Source of the DNA: Quillaja saponaria
Lineage: Eukaryota > Streptophyta > Magnoliopsida > Fabales > Quillajaceae
Length of the DNA stretch: 64,000 nucleotides
Assembly (NCBI GenBank): GCA_029379385.1
Contig: CM055613.1
Coordinates: 13,906,001-13,970,000, forward strand
Reading direction: 5' to 3'
In this document: positions 46,801 through 59,634 of the stretch, piece by piece
How positions within the stretch are numbered: the stretch's first letter is position 1
How the letters are laid out: each line of letters opens with the position of its first letter
The notes under the pieces: model-generated
Told to the model about the DNA's origin: nothing
The model's database searches: none
The model's input: the letters and a program-made list of their open reading frames with translations, nothing else
Translations under genes and position numbers: made by a program

Positions 46801-49800
46801 ATTAATGGAACTACAGGCTACGAAGAGGCAGCAGCACAGGTATTTTCTCAAGTTCCCTTTGCTGCTGCTAACTCGCTTTTTTGCATGTCTTTGTAGGTCA
46901 AATGCATGTATTAAGTTTTATCTTTTGCGAAAGCAACTTCTTGACCATTCTAAATTTATCTGTATTCAGCTAGCTTCTCCCTCACCTTATATATCCTGTT
47001 TTCCCTGTAGGGGATTATTTCCGGTGTTAATGCTGCTAGACATGCGGATGGTAAGTCCCTAATCGTTCTTGAGAGGGAAAGCAGTTATATAGGCACATTA
47101 ATTGATGATTTGGTGACCAAGGATCTTCGAGAGCCTTACCGCATGCTAACAAGGTACCTTAGCCTAAGTTATGTTATTCCTTTACATATTATGGATTTAT
47201 GATTCATTTATTTTTCTTTTCTTGAAAGCTTAATGACTTTTCATTGCATTTGTTGATATCTGAAGGGACCTCTTTTTTGTTTTTATGCATCTATTTGAAG
47301 TTCAACCTCACCATTTCTTTCTTTCTTTCCAATCGGAACTTCAACTTTACAATTTGCACATTTATGGCATTTTCCGCTCAAATATAACAGATCATATATT
47401 CTAATTTATGTTGATATTTCGTTATCCATTTTTCAAGATGTAACTTCACAGCAAAAGTTAAGCGAACTTCAACTTAACAGTTAATTGAGTTTGTTCTTAT
47501 GAAGATGCAGAATTTGCACAATTATGGCATTTTCTGCCCAAATATAACAAATCATATTTTCTAATCTATGTTGTTATTTCGTTATCCATTTTTCAAGATG
47601 TAACTTCACAACAAAAGTTAAGTAGCATGCTAACTTGCAGCAGATTACTGAAATTGACCTGCGTAATGGTTCTCAAGGGAGAAGCCACAATTTTGATGTT
47701 ACATGCTATTGACATATTTTTTAAACCTCATATAATCTTTTTTTATTTTTCTGCTCTAGCCGCTCGGAGCATCGATTACTTCTTAGATCTGATAATGCTG
47801 ATAGCCGTCTGACACCTCTGGGACATGAAATTGGGTTAATAGATGACAGACGCTGGAAACTCTATCAGGAAAAGCAGGCTCAGATCTCTGAAGAAAAGAA
47901 GCGACTCAAAACTGTCAGGATTTCAGGTTTGTATCCTCATTCTTCATTCTTGGCTATCGTTTCCTCCTTTAGGATAGCAGTTATTCTTAAAAGTTCTTCA
48001 GTGGGAGAAATTATGGAAGAAACTCATTATTGATAGCTGGGAAAACAGCTTAGAGATATTGAACAAGTAATGCACACAACAAAAACAACATAATAATTTT
48101 CTTATATGCTGAGCCTTCTTCCTGTTCTGCGATTTGAAAACAATCAATGGCACGTCAGTTAACTGGAGCATGGTTTTCCTTGAGTTATTTGGTTCAAGCT
48201 TATCTCATTTATTTTTCCTGGTTGATATGTGGTTTGAAAACAATTATATAAAAAAAGATGTAGTTTGAAACCAAGGGAGAGTGAGTATTTTTGCGTAAAG
48301 CCTGATTGTTGGCTTCAATTCTCCTCTGCCTAAGCTTCTACTATAATCTGTAATCCAACTATAAAAGTGACAATGATGGTACAGTAACTAGGATACAAAT
48401 GCAGTTAAAATTTTCATATCTCCATAATCATCTGCCTATATGTATATATACAATATCCACAAAAAAGTCTTTTTTTTTTTCATTTGGTGTAACTCCTGTT
48501 TGAGTTGAGTCCATAGAGAACCTTTGAGAGGCAGGAATCTATCATTTTGGACTGCAGTAGTATCAAGGAACTAAAATTCGTTTCGAGGTACTATTTCATA
48601 AGTCCAGAAATAGAAACGATTTGAGAAATAGTATGAAAACGGCATGGAAACGCTAATTTTTGTGGAAACGCATGAAAACATATAATAAAACACAGATCAT
48701 AATAATTGCAAGTATTCAATATGATTAATTTAGTACATAGAATACTATTAAATACTTATCAAAGTAAAATTCTTATCATAGACATATAAATTGGATAAAA
48801 ATATCAAATTATAGCTATGGAGTAGATAGCAAGTGCATATCCAGAATATTAAAATTGTGTAAGAGAAAATTGATAATATTGCTCAACCCATATTTAATGA
48901 AATTTTAATTTAAACTAGCATATGTATGGCATGAAAATTTAATATTATCAATTATTAAGTTAAACTAAATTATATAAGATTAGAAAAAATAACAATTGAA
49001 ATCTTAAGAATATTAAGAGAGCTAGAGCTAGACTTTAGATTTTCAAATTCTGAAAATGCCTTGTTTGTGTCAACCTGTTTCTTGTGAAAACTATGGAAAC
49101 GACCCCGTTTTGTGTGAAAACGGAGGTTGCGTTTCTGTAAGAGAGTTTTGTTGCAGGGTAGTGTGAAAATGGAAATGTTTTGTATGTTTCAACTATTTCG
49201 ATATGAATTTTTAAACCTTGAGCAGTGTACTTGTACAGTACATACCTTTGGTGTATGATTTCAAGACATATTTAAGTAAAGATATCAATTATGGATCTTA
49301 GATGTGCCAATTATCCCTTCTTATTATTTAATCACTGTGTGCAGACAAGAAACATGTTAAAAACACACCCTCAAATTATTTTTTTGGGGTCAGCATTAGT
49401 ATATTGAAATCTAATAAATTTCATGGATCTTCTGATTTCATGATCTATTCATTTTCCAGTTCTTGATTTATTTTATCATCAGGGGGAGATTTGGCCGCTG
49501 ATGTTACTAAATTGTCTGGTCAGCCAGTCAAAGACTCTTCCACATTGGAGAGTCTTCTTAAGAAACCACACATACAATATCGAATTCTTGATAAGCATGG
49601 TTTTGGGAACAAACACTTAACTAGAGCGGAGAAAGAATGTGTTGAGATTGATATCAAGTATGAAGGCTTCATTATCCGACAGCAAAACCAACTTCAACAG
49701 GTGAGTAATGAGTTAGATATGGTGTTAAGGAAAGAAATCAGTGGTTTATTTTGCTTAGAACCTTTTCATCTAGTTCCCAATTTTGGGATGATTCAACTTG

Positions 49801-50597
49801 TTTGCTTCTTCAGGAATAGTATCTTAGAATGTTACGACGTCCATTTTGCATGTCATGTTATAATGTACAATCATGCCTGTTCTACCTGTAGGTGGTCAAT
49901 CAACAGCATAGACCACTTCCAGAGGACTTGGATTACTATGCAATGACAACTTTGTCTCTTGAAGCGCGTGAGAAACTCTCCAAGGTGTGTAACATGGAAT
50001 TACTAAGAATATAAGGTAACATAAATATTTGACATCCTATTTGATATTGGAGTTATGGAATAGGATTTTCCTGCATAGTTTTTGTCAGCGCGTGTATTGG
50101 CTCATGGCTTTACTTTTACAGATCCACACTAAAAAATTTCTCTGGGGATATAAAGGAAAACAATAAAAAAGAAAGAGAGAAAAATTTGAGCCTTTGGAAT
50201 TGGTTCATCTGTTATGAGTCAATATATATCGTACTGCATAACTGCACTCCTTTGAATAGCATCATTCCATCATTAAGAACAGTGTTAATTGTTTCTATTC
50301 CCATAAAGAACTTTAATTATCTCAACTTGTTAACTTTCTTGTTACTTGACATCTCTTGTGACTCTGCTAGAATGTGGCTTTTTGGTCAAATGGTTACAGG
50401 TCAGGCCACAAACCATTGGTCAAGCAGGCAGAGTAGGTGGGGTGAGCCCCGCTGACATCACTTCTCTCCTCATTATCCTAGAATCCAATCGGAGGAAAGC
50501 TCAAGAACAGAGAAGGCACCAAATGCTGAATGCCATTAAAATGGATACTGATAGACATGTGCCTGAAGTTTCTTTGACTGAGACTGTTGGCTCTTGA
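40857..50597 (+). CDS. Organellar tRNA uridine modification enzyme MnmG/GidA, 13 exons
   Basis: Exons: 40857-41058, 41243-41394, 42004-42095, 43415-43528, 43953-44283, 44704-44883, 45536-45616, 46621-46839, 47011-47153, 47760-47926, 49483-49700, 49892-49984, 50400-50597; phases agree and give 729 residues. MnmG binds FAD and, with the GTPase MnmE, builds the 5-carboxymethylaminomethyl group on U34 of certain tRNAs. The first 67 residues are basic and Ser-rich, like a transit peptide. The FAD-binding Rossmann motif [17 protein letters not shown] starts near residue 82, and [20 protein letters not shown] follows, a form found in cyanobacterial and plastid types. Later motifs include [46 protein letters not shown] and the C-terminal [17 protein letters not shown]. 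The fourth intron has a GC donor. No frame damage is seen. Plastid, mitochondrial or dual targeting is not decided. Confidence 0.96.
48562..49221. repeat. Dispersed TIR repeat, copy B (intron of MnmG gene)
   Basis: Located in intron 47927-49482. The left end TCAAGGAACTAAAATTCG and the complement of the right end, TCAAGGTTTAAAAATTCA, are imperfect inverted repeats. Flanks GCAGTAGTA on the left and GCAGTGTA on the right look like a target-site duplication of about 9 bp with one base lost, which would fit a Mutator-like MITE. The interior carries repeated GAAACG and GAAAACGG motifs. It resembles 2935-3353 in the RGLG gene. Confidence 0.6.
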
Positions 50598-51892
50598 TAA
50601 CTTTGTGCCCACGTTTTAGACCTTGATGTTAGTTCTAGAATGGAGCATTTATCACAAAAAATGCCACTGCCAGACAAGCCTTGGGTAACTGGGAGAATGA
50701 GGTAAACCTGTGATTTTGGCAGTGAGAAAATCTTCAGAAACCTAGATGGAGCAATTTAACTGGAAGAATGGGGAACTCATGGCACCTGGCTTCAGCTATT
50801 ATCTGCCTGGGAAACATCCGTGATATTCCTGATGCTTGTACGCCGGTATCCATGAAGTGCAATGGTTATTCGAACTCCACTTTCACAGTGCATGTGCTTG
50901 AAAATCAAGTTCTGAGACAGTTTGTCTGAAAAGATTAATCAATGTATACATGATCCATTGTTTTGTAATCTAACAAATCTATATAGGAGGAATAATCAAG
51001 TCTTATATTATTACCAGTCTTTAATAATGAAGCTTGTGTAATATAAAAAGGTTTTATCTGGACAATGGCCACTATGACTCTCTCTTTAATTTGAAAGCTC
51101 ATACCTTCCTTGTATCTGTCGATTAAGTTCCAAAGTTTCTTTCCATTAAAAGGGAATGTACAATTTAAACGAGAAAGTGCATGGATTCTAATTTATAAAA
51201 GTGGATTGACATTGTAAATTGAGTGCTAGACTTTTATTGTTAATATTTTTTACTTTTGCATTAGGAATCACTAAGGTGACATGAAAAAGTTTATTATCCG
51301 ATTATCCTAGTGAACTGTGTTGTTTTTTTAACAAATTAAAAAAATCTAAATGGTACAAAAATCAATATGCCTTAAGTTGTAGATCTTTTGGATCTTGGTC
51401 ACGTTTTTCGGTTGATTGGACTAACATGACCTAGTAAAAATCGCGAAAATAAAGGAAAATGAGTAAATCGAAGGTTTTTTTTTTTTTAGCTATTTGTTAT
51501 TTACATGTAGTTGACTAATGTTGAAAACCAATTATGGGGTGTCCATAGGTGTCAATTCCAACTCAAAACTCCCACCTGCATGACCATAAATTGAACCCGC
51601 CTCTCTCTCTCCTCCCTTGTGGGCATGTTTATTTTAACACTCTCCATGTTTTACGTAAACAAACATTTGAATATGTCCACCATTTGAGAAACCCAATTTC
51701 AGGTTTCCATGCAACAACAGAAGCTGGAAAATCCATCTCTAATGGATCTTTCTCTTTTCCTACGAGGCCAATCTTCCTTTAACACAAACTAATTCATCCC
51801 ATATGAATAAAATGGATGATGATAAAGACGAATTCTTTATCATATGGGCATCATATATTTGATCTTTAACTTCATCTTCTTGTGATAAACAA
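50598..51892. other. MnmG 3' flank and upstream region of the next gene
   Basis: About 400 bp after the MnmG stop are moderately GC-balanced and probably 3' untranslated region; TTGTTTTGTAATCT near 50960 resembles plant poly(A) signals. The remainder is AT-rich up to the next gene. The pyrimidine-rich stretch at 51595-51620 (CGCCTCTCTCTCTCC) could be part of its promoter or leader. No further ORF looks real. Confidence 0.45.
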
Positions 51893-52447
51893 ATGCCTGT
51901 ATCGGATCCAAGGGCCGGCCGTGCATTCATATGGCTCGTCTCTTCCATTTTATTTTTTTCTATAGTCGCGGGAGGCGGCTGTCTTGTAATTTACATGATC
52001 CTCCCTGAATCAGAAGTTCAATCTTGGCTTCCCATTGCTGGGGTCTCATTGGTTTGCCTTCCTTGGCTGTTTTGGTTATTAACCCTCTTATATCGAATCA
52101 TTTCTCGGTTGTGTGGAATTAGAGTTGGTGGTAATTATATTGAAGGTGCAGGAAAAGGAGGAGGAGGAGGAGGTAATGGTGGTGGTTTATCAAATGCCAC
52201 GAATACAACCGGGGTTGTTGTTGTTGAAGCTCCAGCTGCTGAATCTCCTGTGAGTTCTCCCCAAAATGGTGTTAGGCAAGTTCAATTTGGAGCATCCGTG
52301 GTTGTGGGTGAGCAAGATAATGACCAACATGGTAAAGGGAAGCATGAAAAGAATAACAGCTCATCTTCAAGCCGGTCGAGCAACGATATATCATCTGTAG
52401 CTTCACATGAAAGTGAAATGCCATTAGCCTTGTCAATGGCAAAATGA
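51893..52447 (+). CDS. Two-helix membrane protein of unknown function, 184 residues
   Basis: A single-exon ORF starts MPVSDPRAGRAF and ends MPLALSMAK. Two hydrophobic segments lie at about residues 12-36 (IWLVSSILFFSIVAGGGC) and 45-69 (LPIAGVSLVCLPWLFWLLTL), separated by a short acidic loop, with basic residues after the second (YRIISRLCGIR). A Gly-rich stretch (GKGGGGGGNGGG) and a Ser-, Asn- and Gln-rich soluble tail follow. The hairpin suggests both ends on the same side, probably the cytosol, but this is inferred. Base composition is clearly higher in GC than the flanks, supporting a real gene. I recognise it as the type of small plant-specific transmembrane protein found in many dicots but cannot assign a role. 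Confidence 0.8.
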   Translation: MPVSDPRAGRAFIWLVSSILFFSIVAGGGCLVIYMILPESEVQSWLPIAGVSLVCLPWLFWLLTLLYRIISRLCGIRVGGNYIEGAGKGGGGGGNGGGLSNATNTTGVVVVEAPAAESPVSSPQNGVRQVQFGASVVVGEQDNDQHGKGKHEKNNSSSSSRSSNDISSVASHESEMPLALSMAK

Positions 52448-55400
52448 TGATCACTTAAGGTTGGTTACCTCATATCAAATGGATTGTGTTTCAAGACAAG
52501 GAAAATTCAATCACAGGGAAGCCAATGCATGGTCCATTTCTTGTTTTGTATTTAAGTGTTCACTTTTGGTTTCCTTGTGTGGTGAGAAGCCTACAATTTT
52601 TCCTTCCTGCTTGCTGCATATATTACCTTCCAAGATCCTTAGCACTTCCTTAAAATTGAGACCTCTCCTTGTATAGTCCTCTGGATTAATCAATGTTCTT
52701 CTTTCACCATTTTGATTAGCTTTGTATATTTGGGACTTGATCGTTTTTGAGATTTTAATCTCAAAATGTGTTGAAGAAAAGAAAAAACAAAAAAAGGGAA
52801 TTCGATCGTCTCATGTACTCTTATTGACATTGTTGTATTCAAATATCAACAGCAATACTAGTTTTTTTACAATCTTCAAACTGTTCCAGTTTGCATTTAT
52901 TTATATATATGAATGATTTTTTGTTTTGACCATTTAGCATGTACTGGTTGCTTGCTCTTTAGGAGAGGCACTGGAATCTAATGATAGTAACATTTATTGG
53001 TTTATTTATATCTTAGAATAAAAAATAATAGTATTAAATCTTTGGTTCTTACTTCTTGTTTTTCAATAATTTGAAGCTCTGTTTCTGTTCATATACTTAC
53101 TCAAATTATTTATCTAACTCATGCTTAGCTCACCAACCTTCAATGTCATTACTTTCAAAAATCAAAACCATTACTTATATGTTTGTCTAAACACACCATT
53201 ACTTATATGTTGACCTCTTCTTAATTAGATCAATCCTTTTGTTCTGTGGACTATATATTCCTTAAGGATTGTGAAAGTATTGGCCTATTAGCTTATTGAA
53301 AAGGATGGTGTATATATAATATATAATATTATATTCCTGGATGAAATAGAAGGGGCATATGCCTGCATCAGTTCACATATCCTTGGTAACAAAATGGATG
53401 TTTTATTTTCTGTTTTTGGATTTAGTTTATATTAGGTCAAGTGGGTGACTGATTACCAACCACATTCTACAATATTGCATAAATTTCTACTCAGTAATCT
53501 TGTCATAGTCTGACTGTCTAGAGCAGAGTAAAACACTTCAAAGTTCAAATAAATATAATAACAGGCTCTTATAAAAAAAATATAATAACAGGCAAGAGGC
53601 AGGAATCTGTGTATTGCAGTGATGTTTCTGTCAAAAATATATTGTAATGGTGTGAAATACACTCTTATAAGAACTCATCTAATTATGGGATCTAATCTAA
53701 TAGATGTAGAGAATTAAGAGTGTTAGCATAAATCAAGAATTCTCAATTGACCCATGATTTATACTTTATTATGTCTCTCAATTATGTCTATAAATCAGGC
53801 TGTAATTATGTGTAATTGTCTATTATATATTTGGTTGATATTTAATCTAGGATCAATATATTATGTAGACATCTTTTGCTTATAAATAAAAGATTTTCTT
53901 GTACATTTTATATTATCTTAATATAGAATTCTCATTTCATTCAACTAAGATAATTGAGAGTAATTGTATTTATCTAGTTAGATGAGCAGCCTTTTTCTAG
54001 GTGACACACTATCTATTAATCTTTTTGCTAGTTGCTACAATAGATTTTTTGTTGAATTCTATTAGGTGTTCTAAGTCTGGATCTTGATTGTTCTTTTCGT
54101 ATTGTTTTTCTCTTTCGTGACTTGGTACGTTATGTTTGTGTATTATAAGTTATTTTATTTTTGGTGTTCTCAAATAAATTTGTACTTAGTAATAAGATGG
54201 ATTTAATATTTGTTATATGAAGATTTATATTAGACACCTAGTTAAGCTTGAGATCCATATAGGATGTTAAAAATTTTAAGATTAAACTATCTTACATGTG
54301 AGCATTAGAAAGCTGTAAATACTTATGCTTATTTTAAGATGTTCGGGTTTTCGTGGAAACCACTGTTACATATGTGGTTTTGGTTGGAAGGTGTAATTTT
54401 AAAGGAGCTGCTCTTTTTTTAGTGAAAGAGTTTCTTCGATGCAAAAGCATGTGTTGGACCCATAGTTTGTTTTTAGTGAGCCCTGCATATCCTTGGAATG
54501 AATGTGCTATTTCCCATAACAATTAATAATCTTTTCTGTTAAGGATCCATTTAGATTTATGGCAATGGTGAGAGTGTTCGTACTTTTTTTACATTTTTCC
54601 TTATTTTTGAGTTTTCTTGAAAGGATGGAAGAAAAATGGATGTATCCCATCAAACGCTCATTTTTTGTTTTTATTTTTTTTATTTTGTAATTTCTTCAAA
54701 TTGAAAATATTTGAATGGAGAAATAAGATATATTATAATTCTTATATGTTATGATTAATATATTCTTATTTTTTTATATTATGAAATACCTATTAATTTA
54801 CAAATAAAACATAGCGTAATTGTAAAATTATGTAATAATATATTATCTCATCTTATTTTTCTCAACTCTCAAACAAAGAATGTATTTTATTATTTTCTTT
54901 TATCTCCTTTTATTTTTTTAAACTCTCAAATGAGATTAAAATTATGTGATATTTTTCTTCTACTCTCATCTTCTTTCAAACTCCCAAATAAACCTTATTG
55001 TAAAGTTGAACACAAATTTGTTGATAGGAAGAGGATGGCAAATGTTGAAACTTGAAAGTTATAGCTAAGGGAGGGTTAGGTTGAAAAGAGAGCCTTTCTC
55101 CACGAGTACATATGGAACGATTATAGTTCCTTCTAAGTTGTTCTTTTTATACATCGGATTGCCACCTTCAACAAATTGCAGTTTGGTTAGTTGCCCTTTA
55201 TGTAAAATGTATGTCATGCATCTTAATTTGTTGCCACTTCATATACAGGATGGATTCCCTTTAACACCATTGATGTTAGGTGCGTTTGTTATAGCGACAA
55301 AGCAGAGATCATGGTTCAAGACTAAGGTCAGAAAAGTCTTGGCTATTATGTCAGCAAAAATATTGGATGACTCAAAAATCAGTAGTCTAAGACCATGGTT

Positions 55401-56197
55401 AGAAAGTTATTTTGTGTAAAACTTCAGCAAAATGTCATTTTATGTGTTGTATCAAAAATATGCAAATTAAACAGTTTTATATTAATCAATTTGGATTTTA
55501 ATTAAAATTAAAGTAATAATTAATTCAATTTTTTATTTTTATTTAATTTAAAGTAAGTTTTAATTAATTTCAATTTATGTTAAAGTAATTATAATTTAGT
55601 TTTGAGTTTTATTGAAATTAAACTATGTATTTTCACATAAACAAATTTAATTAAAAAATTAAAATTGAATTACAACCAAAACAAAACATAAATTCAAATA
55701 CTAAATTAAAAATAATAAAAGTAAAAAAAAATACTAAATTAAAAATACTAGAAATAAAAATTAAAATTAAATGACCCTGACCGTTGACGGTCAAACTTTT
55801 TTTTAAAAAGGGAGATGGACAAGTAAGGTATAAAAGGAAATAGGGGAGGGTAATTAGGGAAAATTGGAGGAGGGATACAATGGGAATTAAGGGAAAAAGA
55901 AATGAACAAAATGGAGAGAAAAATTCCTTAGCCGTGGTGCTGACACAAGAGGTGTGGTAGGGCCAAGCTTCTTAGCTGCGGCCACTAGTGCCGCTAGTGT
56001 CGTCGGACGCGGCGATCCTAATGGGCCGCTGTGCATTCCCTCCAACATAAGCCTCTTGGCCGCTTTCTTGATGTCGTCACGATGCCATACCAAACAGGGT
56101 CCTTGTATAAATTCGATGTATAATTATTAGGCATCCCAGTTGATTGAGATTGTTACTTCGGCCTAATTTGAAGTTGTCTCTATTTAAAATCTAATTA
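52448..56197. other. AT-rich intergenic DNA; small GC-rich patch near its end
   Basis: Probable 3' untranslated region of the membrane protein gene to about 52850, then AT-rich DNA without a convincing gene. At 53718-53932 a stretch with TATAAATAAAAGATTTTC and CTTGTACA resembles a short LTR but lacks a TSD. At 55081-55419 an ORF of 112 codons shows no family resemblance. At 55925-56085 a GC-rich patch on the minus strand reads GPLGSPRPTTLAALVAAAKK and may be a gene fragment. The MULE begins at 56207. Confidence 0.4.
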
Positions 56198-56206
56198 AAT
56201 TTAAAA

Positions 56207-56550
56207 CAACAATACTACATACAAACAACATCTTCACACTACCTCCTCACACAATATGCCACATCAACTTTTTAAACTTGTATCCAAACATACCAAAATT
56301 CTTTTTTTCCACGTTAGGCACAATTCTTTTTTTTTTTTTTCCCTAATTAAAATTTTCCCTAATTTCTCCATTCCTCCTCTCTTTTTTTTTTTTTCCCCAC
56401 TACGGTGTATTGAGCTCTTGGCCGACTTTTGCTTTTTCTCATCTCATGAGGCTCTTTGGACAATAAATCTCAAACCTTCATTCTCCACGAATTCAACTTC
56501 TATTGTAATCTTCTTCAGGTAATGACTTGATTTCTATTTAGTCTTCAATC
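56207..56550 (+). repeat. MULE left terminal inverted repeat
   Basis: About 344 bp, matching the complement of 60728-61050 with indels mostly in T runs. Conserved blocks include CCACATCAACTTTTTAAACT, GGCCGACTTTTGCTTTT and CTCCACGAATTCAACTTCTA. Confidence 0.93.
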
Positions 56551-57879
56551 CTCAATTTGTTTGATTTTTACTTAGGGTATTTTTAAAATCTGAAGTTGAG
56601 CCTCTGACAATGACGATCACAATGATGATAGAGCCAATGACCACCATTTCAACTTCTCCAACCCCACGCTATTGATAACGTCAATGGCCACCACCCAAAC
56701 TATGTTGCCAACCCCCTATTATAAGATAATAAAATCCTTAGTATTTTTAAGTTTTCGTTTATTGTATAAATTGGGGATTTATTGTCAACTGATTGTGGGG
56801 TCTAATTTAATATTTCTATACAGTTATGTGGGCAGATTTATGGCTGATAATATAGCTATGTTGGTTAGTTGGTTTTTTTATGATTCCTTATTTCTTTGCT
56901 TTTGATTTTGAAGGATGAGTTCGTTATTAAGTTTGAGAGTATAGAAATAAGAAAGAGAATATGGTTCTTTGGAGCTGTACAATGTTTGCTGTGATTTAAC
57001 ATATTCATTAGAAAAAAAATTCTAGGATTTTCAGCTCATATAAATATATATTAATATTTCAACTTCTTAGGATAGAAGTAGTCTTCTTTGAATTTCATTT
57101 GGTGTTTTGCTTTAGTAATTTTGAAATAGTTTTCTTTAATTAATACATGGAGAGAGCCTTTCGGCATCAGCTTATATATCAACTTTGTTTTGTTTGTCCT
57201 GATAAATCTTCTAAGAAAGCTTCAGAATTTATGTTAGGTTTGAAACTTCAAAGATGTGCTTAAAGGTGCCCAGGCTTATCGTTATTATTTTCTAATCTAG
57301 TGCTTGTTTTAAGTGAAGATCAGCAATAAGACATCTTTAAGGAAACACGCCCGCAATATTTTCATGGATAAAGCATTAGTCTCCACAAGCCTACCCCATA
57401 AGGAGACATAGTAATTGATTCTTTCCATCAGTATTCAGGTGTGAAATGGCTATAGGTTGTTGAAGCTAGAGGATGCTCAGTGGCTTCTAATTCAAAAGGC
57501 TTGAAGAAGAGAAGCTCCTGCCTGATAGTATATATCCTTATTGAGTTGAAAAGTGTTTGCATTGATGTTTATTTTTCTTGTGGTCACTTTGCCTGAAAAA
57601 TATGTTTTGGCAGGAAAGTTTCTCTTTTCAGATTGGAAACCTTTGCAGTGCCATTGTATTTAATACTAATTGGTTATTCTATTGTTTCAACGTACAAGAT
57701 AATTGATTTACAAAATTGTAATATAGAAGGCATTACTATTTTCTAGATTTCTTTTGGCATATGCTTTGATCTTGTTCAAGATTTCCTCAAGTTTCTAGCA
57801 TATCCCAAACGTGGAATGACTTAACAACATTTATTGAACATTAAGGGGAATTAATTTGACTTTTCATTTTTTTTTCTTT

Positions 57880-59634
57880 TCGAATTAAATTTTCCTTCAT
57901 TTCTTATATGATGGAAAACAACATCTCTTTCCATCTTATTGAGCTTAACTTCAAATTCCAAATCTTTCAACATATATCCTGTAGAAACAACCTCATGAAC
58001 ATGATATGTAGAAAATGAACCTTCATCATGAACATATCTAACACAACAGTTTATTAGTCCCTTAAATTAATCTTGGACCTTCAAAAATTTAGCATGGTGT
58101 ATACACTTTGAAATTAGTTTCTCAATTGGAGATAGAGAGACACATGGAATAATTGTAGAAAATGATTTAAAATATGCTAAAGTTTCCTTTTCAACCTTGT
58201 CACTGTAAAGCATTATCATATTGGTCAACAAATTCCTTCAATTTTGTAGTAGAATTCACATAACCATCAAAGAAAGCATTCATGCTTTCACTGCGCTGTG
58301 TAGTTGACATTCCAGCCCAAAAGTATTGTTTCACATATGCCGGTGCCCAACGATGTCGCTCATCATACAAGTTTCCTAACCATTAATTTTTTTCTAGATC
58401 ATATCTCTTAATCATAGTAATCCATAACTCCTCAAATTCCACATTTGTCACAGTATTATACACATTACCTTGCAAACATGCTTTGATATTTTCGTAATTT
58501 TTATATTTCCCAATCTTCTCAGGAATTTTTTTCATTATATGCCACAAACACCACCTATGTCGAGCTTCAGGGAAGACTTTCTCAATTGCACTTTGCATAG
58601 CTTTACATTGGTCAGTAATAATTGCTTTTGCTGGAACACCAGACATGCATTGTAACCATGCCTCTAACAGCCACACTGAAAGATTATGTATTCTCACTTG
58701 ACAACAAACCACAACCTAATAGTATAGATTGTCCATGATGATTAACTCCAACAATTGGAGCAAAAGGCATATCATATTTATTAGTAAGATATGTTGTGTC
58801 AAATGTGATTACCTCCCCAAATGATTCATATAATGCCCTGCTTCTTGCATCCGCCCAAAAGACATTCCTCACACGAATATCCTCATCCAAATCTATTAAG
58901 TAATAGAAGTTTGAATTTTTATCTTGCATTATAGCAAAATATTTTCGAAGAGCTTCACCATCACCTTCTTGAAGTTTGAGTTTTCTTTCTATCTCAATGT
59001 AGTTTCGGCAATCTTTTTCAGTGTAATTCAAATTTACATATCCACCAGCTTCAATTACAAGAGAATGAAAATTTTTGTTCAACCTTACTCCAGATCGGTC
59101 ATTTAGTTGAAGAACTCTCTTTGCGTGTGCATTCAGTTGTCTATGACTTCTAAAAAGTCAGTGCTTTATGTGGACTCACATTATGGTTAATGGTCGAGCG
59201 AAACAGTAAGCAATTTAAACTTTCCATCTGGAAATAAAGATGCACTAATATGAGCTGGACAAAGCAGTTTTCTAGTCAGCTTTGGGTTTATATTGGACTT
59301 GTGAATTACTACTTCTATTTGTTCTCTCCCTAGAACATGCCAGCCTAATGTACTCGTAAACTTGAGTAACTTTATTCTTTCTGGAATTTCTTGTCATTAC
59401 ACCAAACCCTTCTTGCCGTCCATAACTCTTATAGTAATCTTTAACATCATGAATTGATATAAATTCCATCCCTTTCACTGGAGTTTGAATCAATTCACAA
59501 TTATTGTCTATACTTCCTTCGTTGTCATCACCAACCTCAATAGGATCATCATCATTGTTCATGGAATTCTCATTTTGTCTGTTATCTATTGCTTTATCAT
59601 TTTGTTGAGCAATTTGGACATTTTCATCTTCCAT
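57880..59634 (-). pseudogene. FAR1-like MULE transposase, broken
   Basis: Read on the minus strand: an acidic N-terminus, a FAR1-type DNA-binding domain (GMEFISIHDVKDYYKSYGRQ, EGFGVMTRNSRKN, then SLDHNHN-like and SPHKALTF), and a MULE transposase core (DARSRALYESFGEVITFDTT, PFAPIVGVNHHGQSILLGCG, KAIITDQCKAMQSAIEKVFP, HRWCLWHIMKKIPEK). After a stop at 58383 the same frame continues WLGNLYDERHRWAPAYVKQY and TTQRSESMNAFFDGYV to a stop near 58207, and conserved sequence (PCVSLSPIEKLISKCIHHAK, NCCVRYVHDEGSFS) runs on to about 57880. The DDE residues appear present (FDTTY, ITDQ, SESMN). Frameshifts near 59272-59080 and near 58690, plus stops, prevent a full protein. Domesticated relatives include FHY3/FAR1, but the TIRs and TSD show this copy is a transposon. 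Confidence 0.92.

Noticed and set aside
53718..53932. Possible solo LTR (TG...CA, TATAAATA box)
   Set aside because: The flanks AAGAG and TTTCA do not form a target-site duplication and no second copy exists in the window.
55081..55419. 112-codon ORF
   Set aside because: No motif or family resemblance was seen, and the reading frame shows no coding-like features beyond its length.
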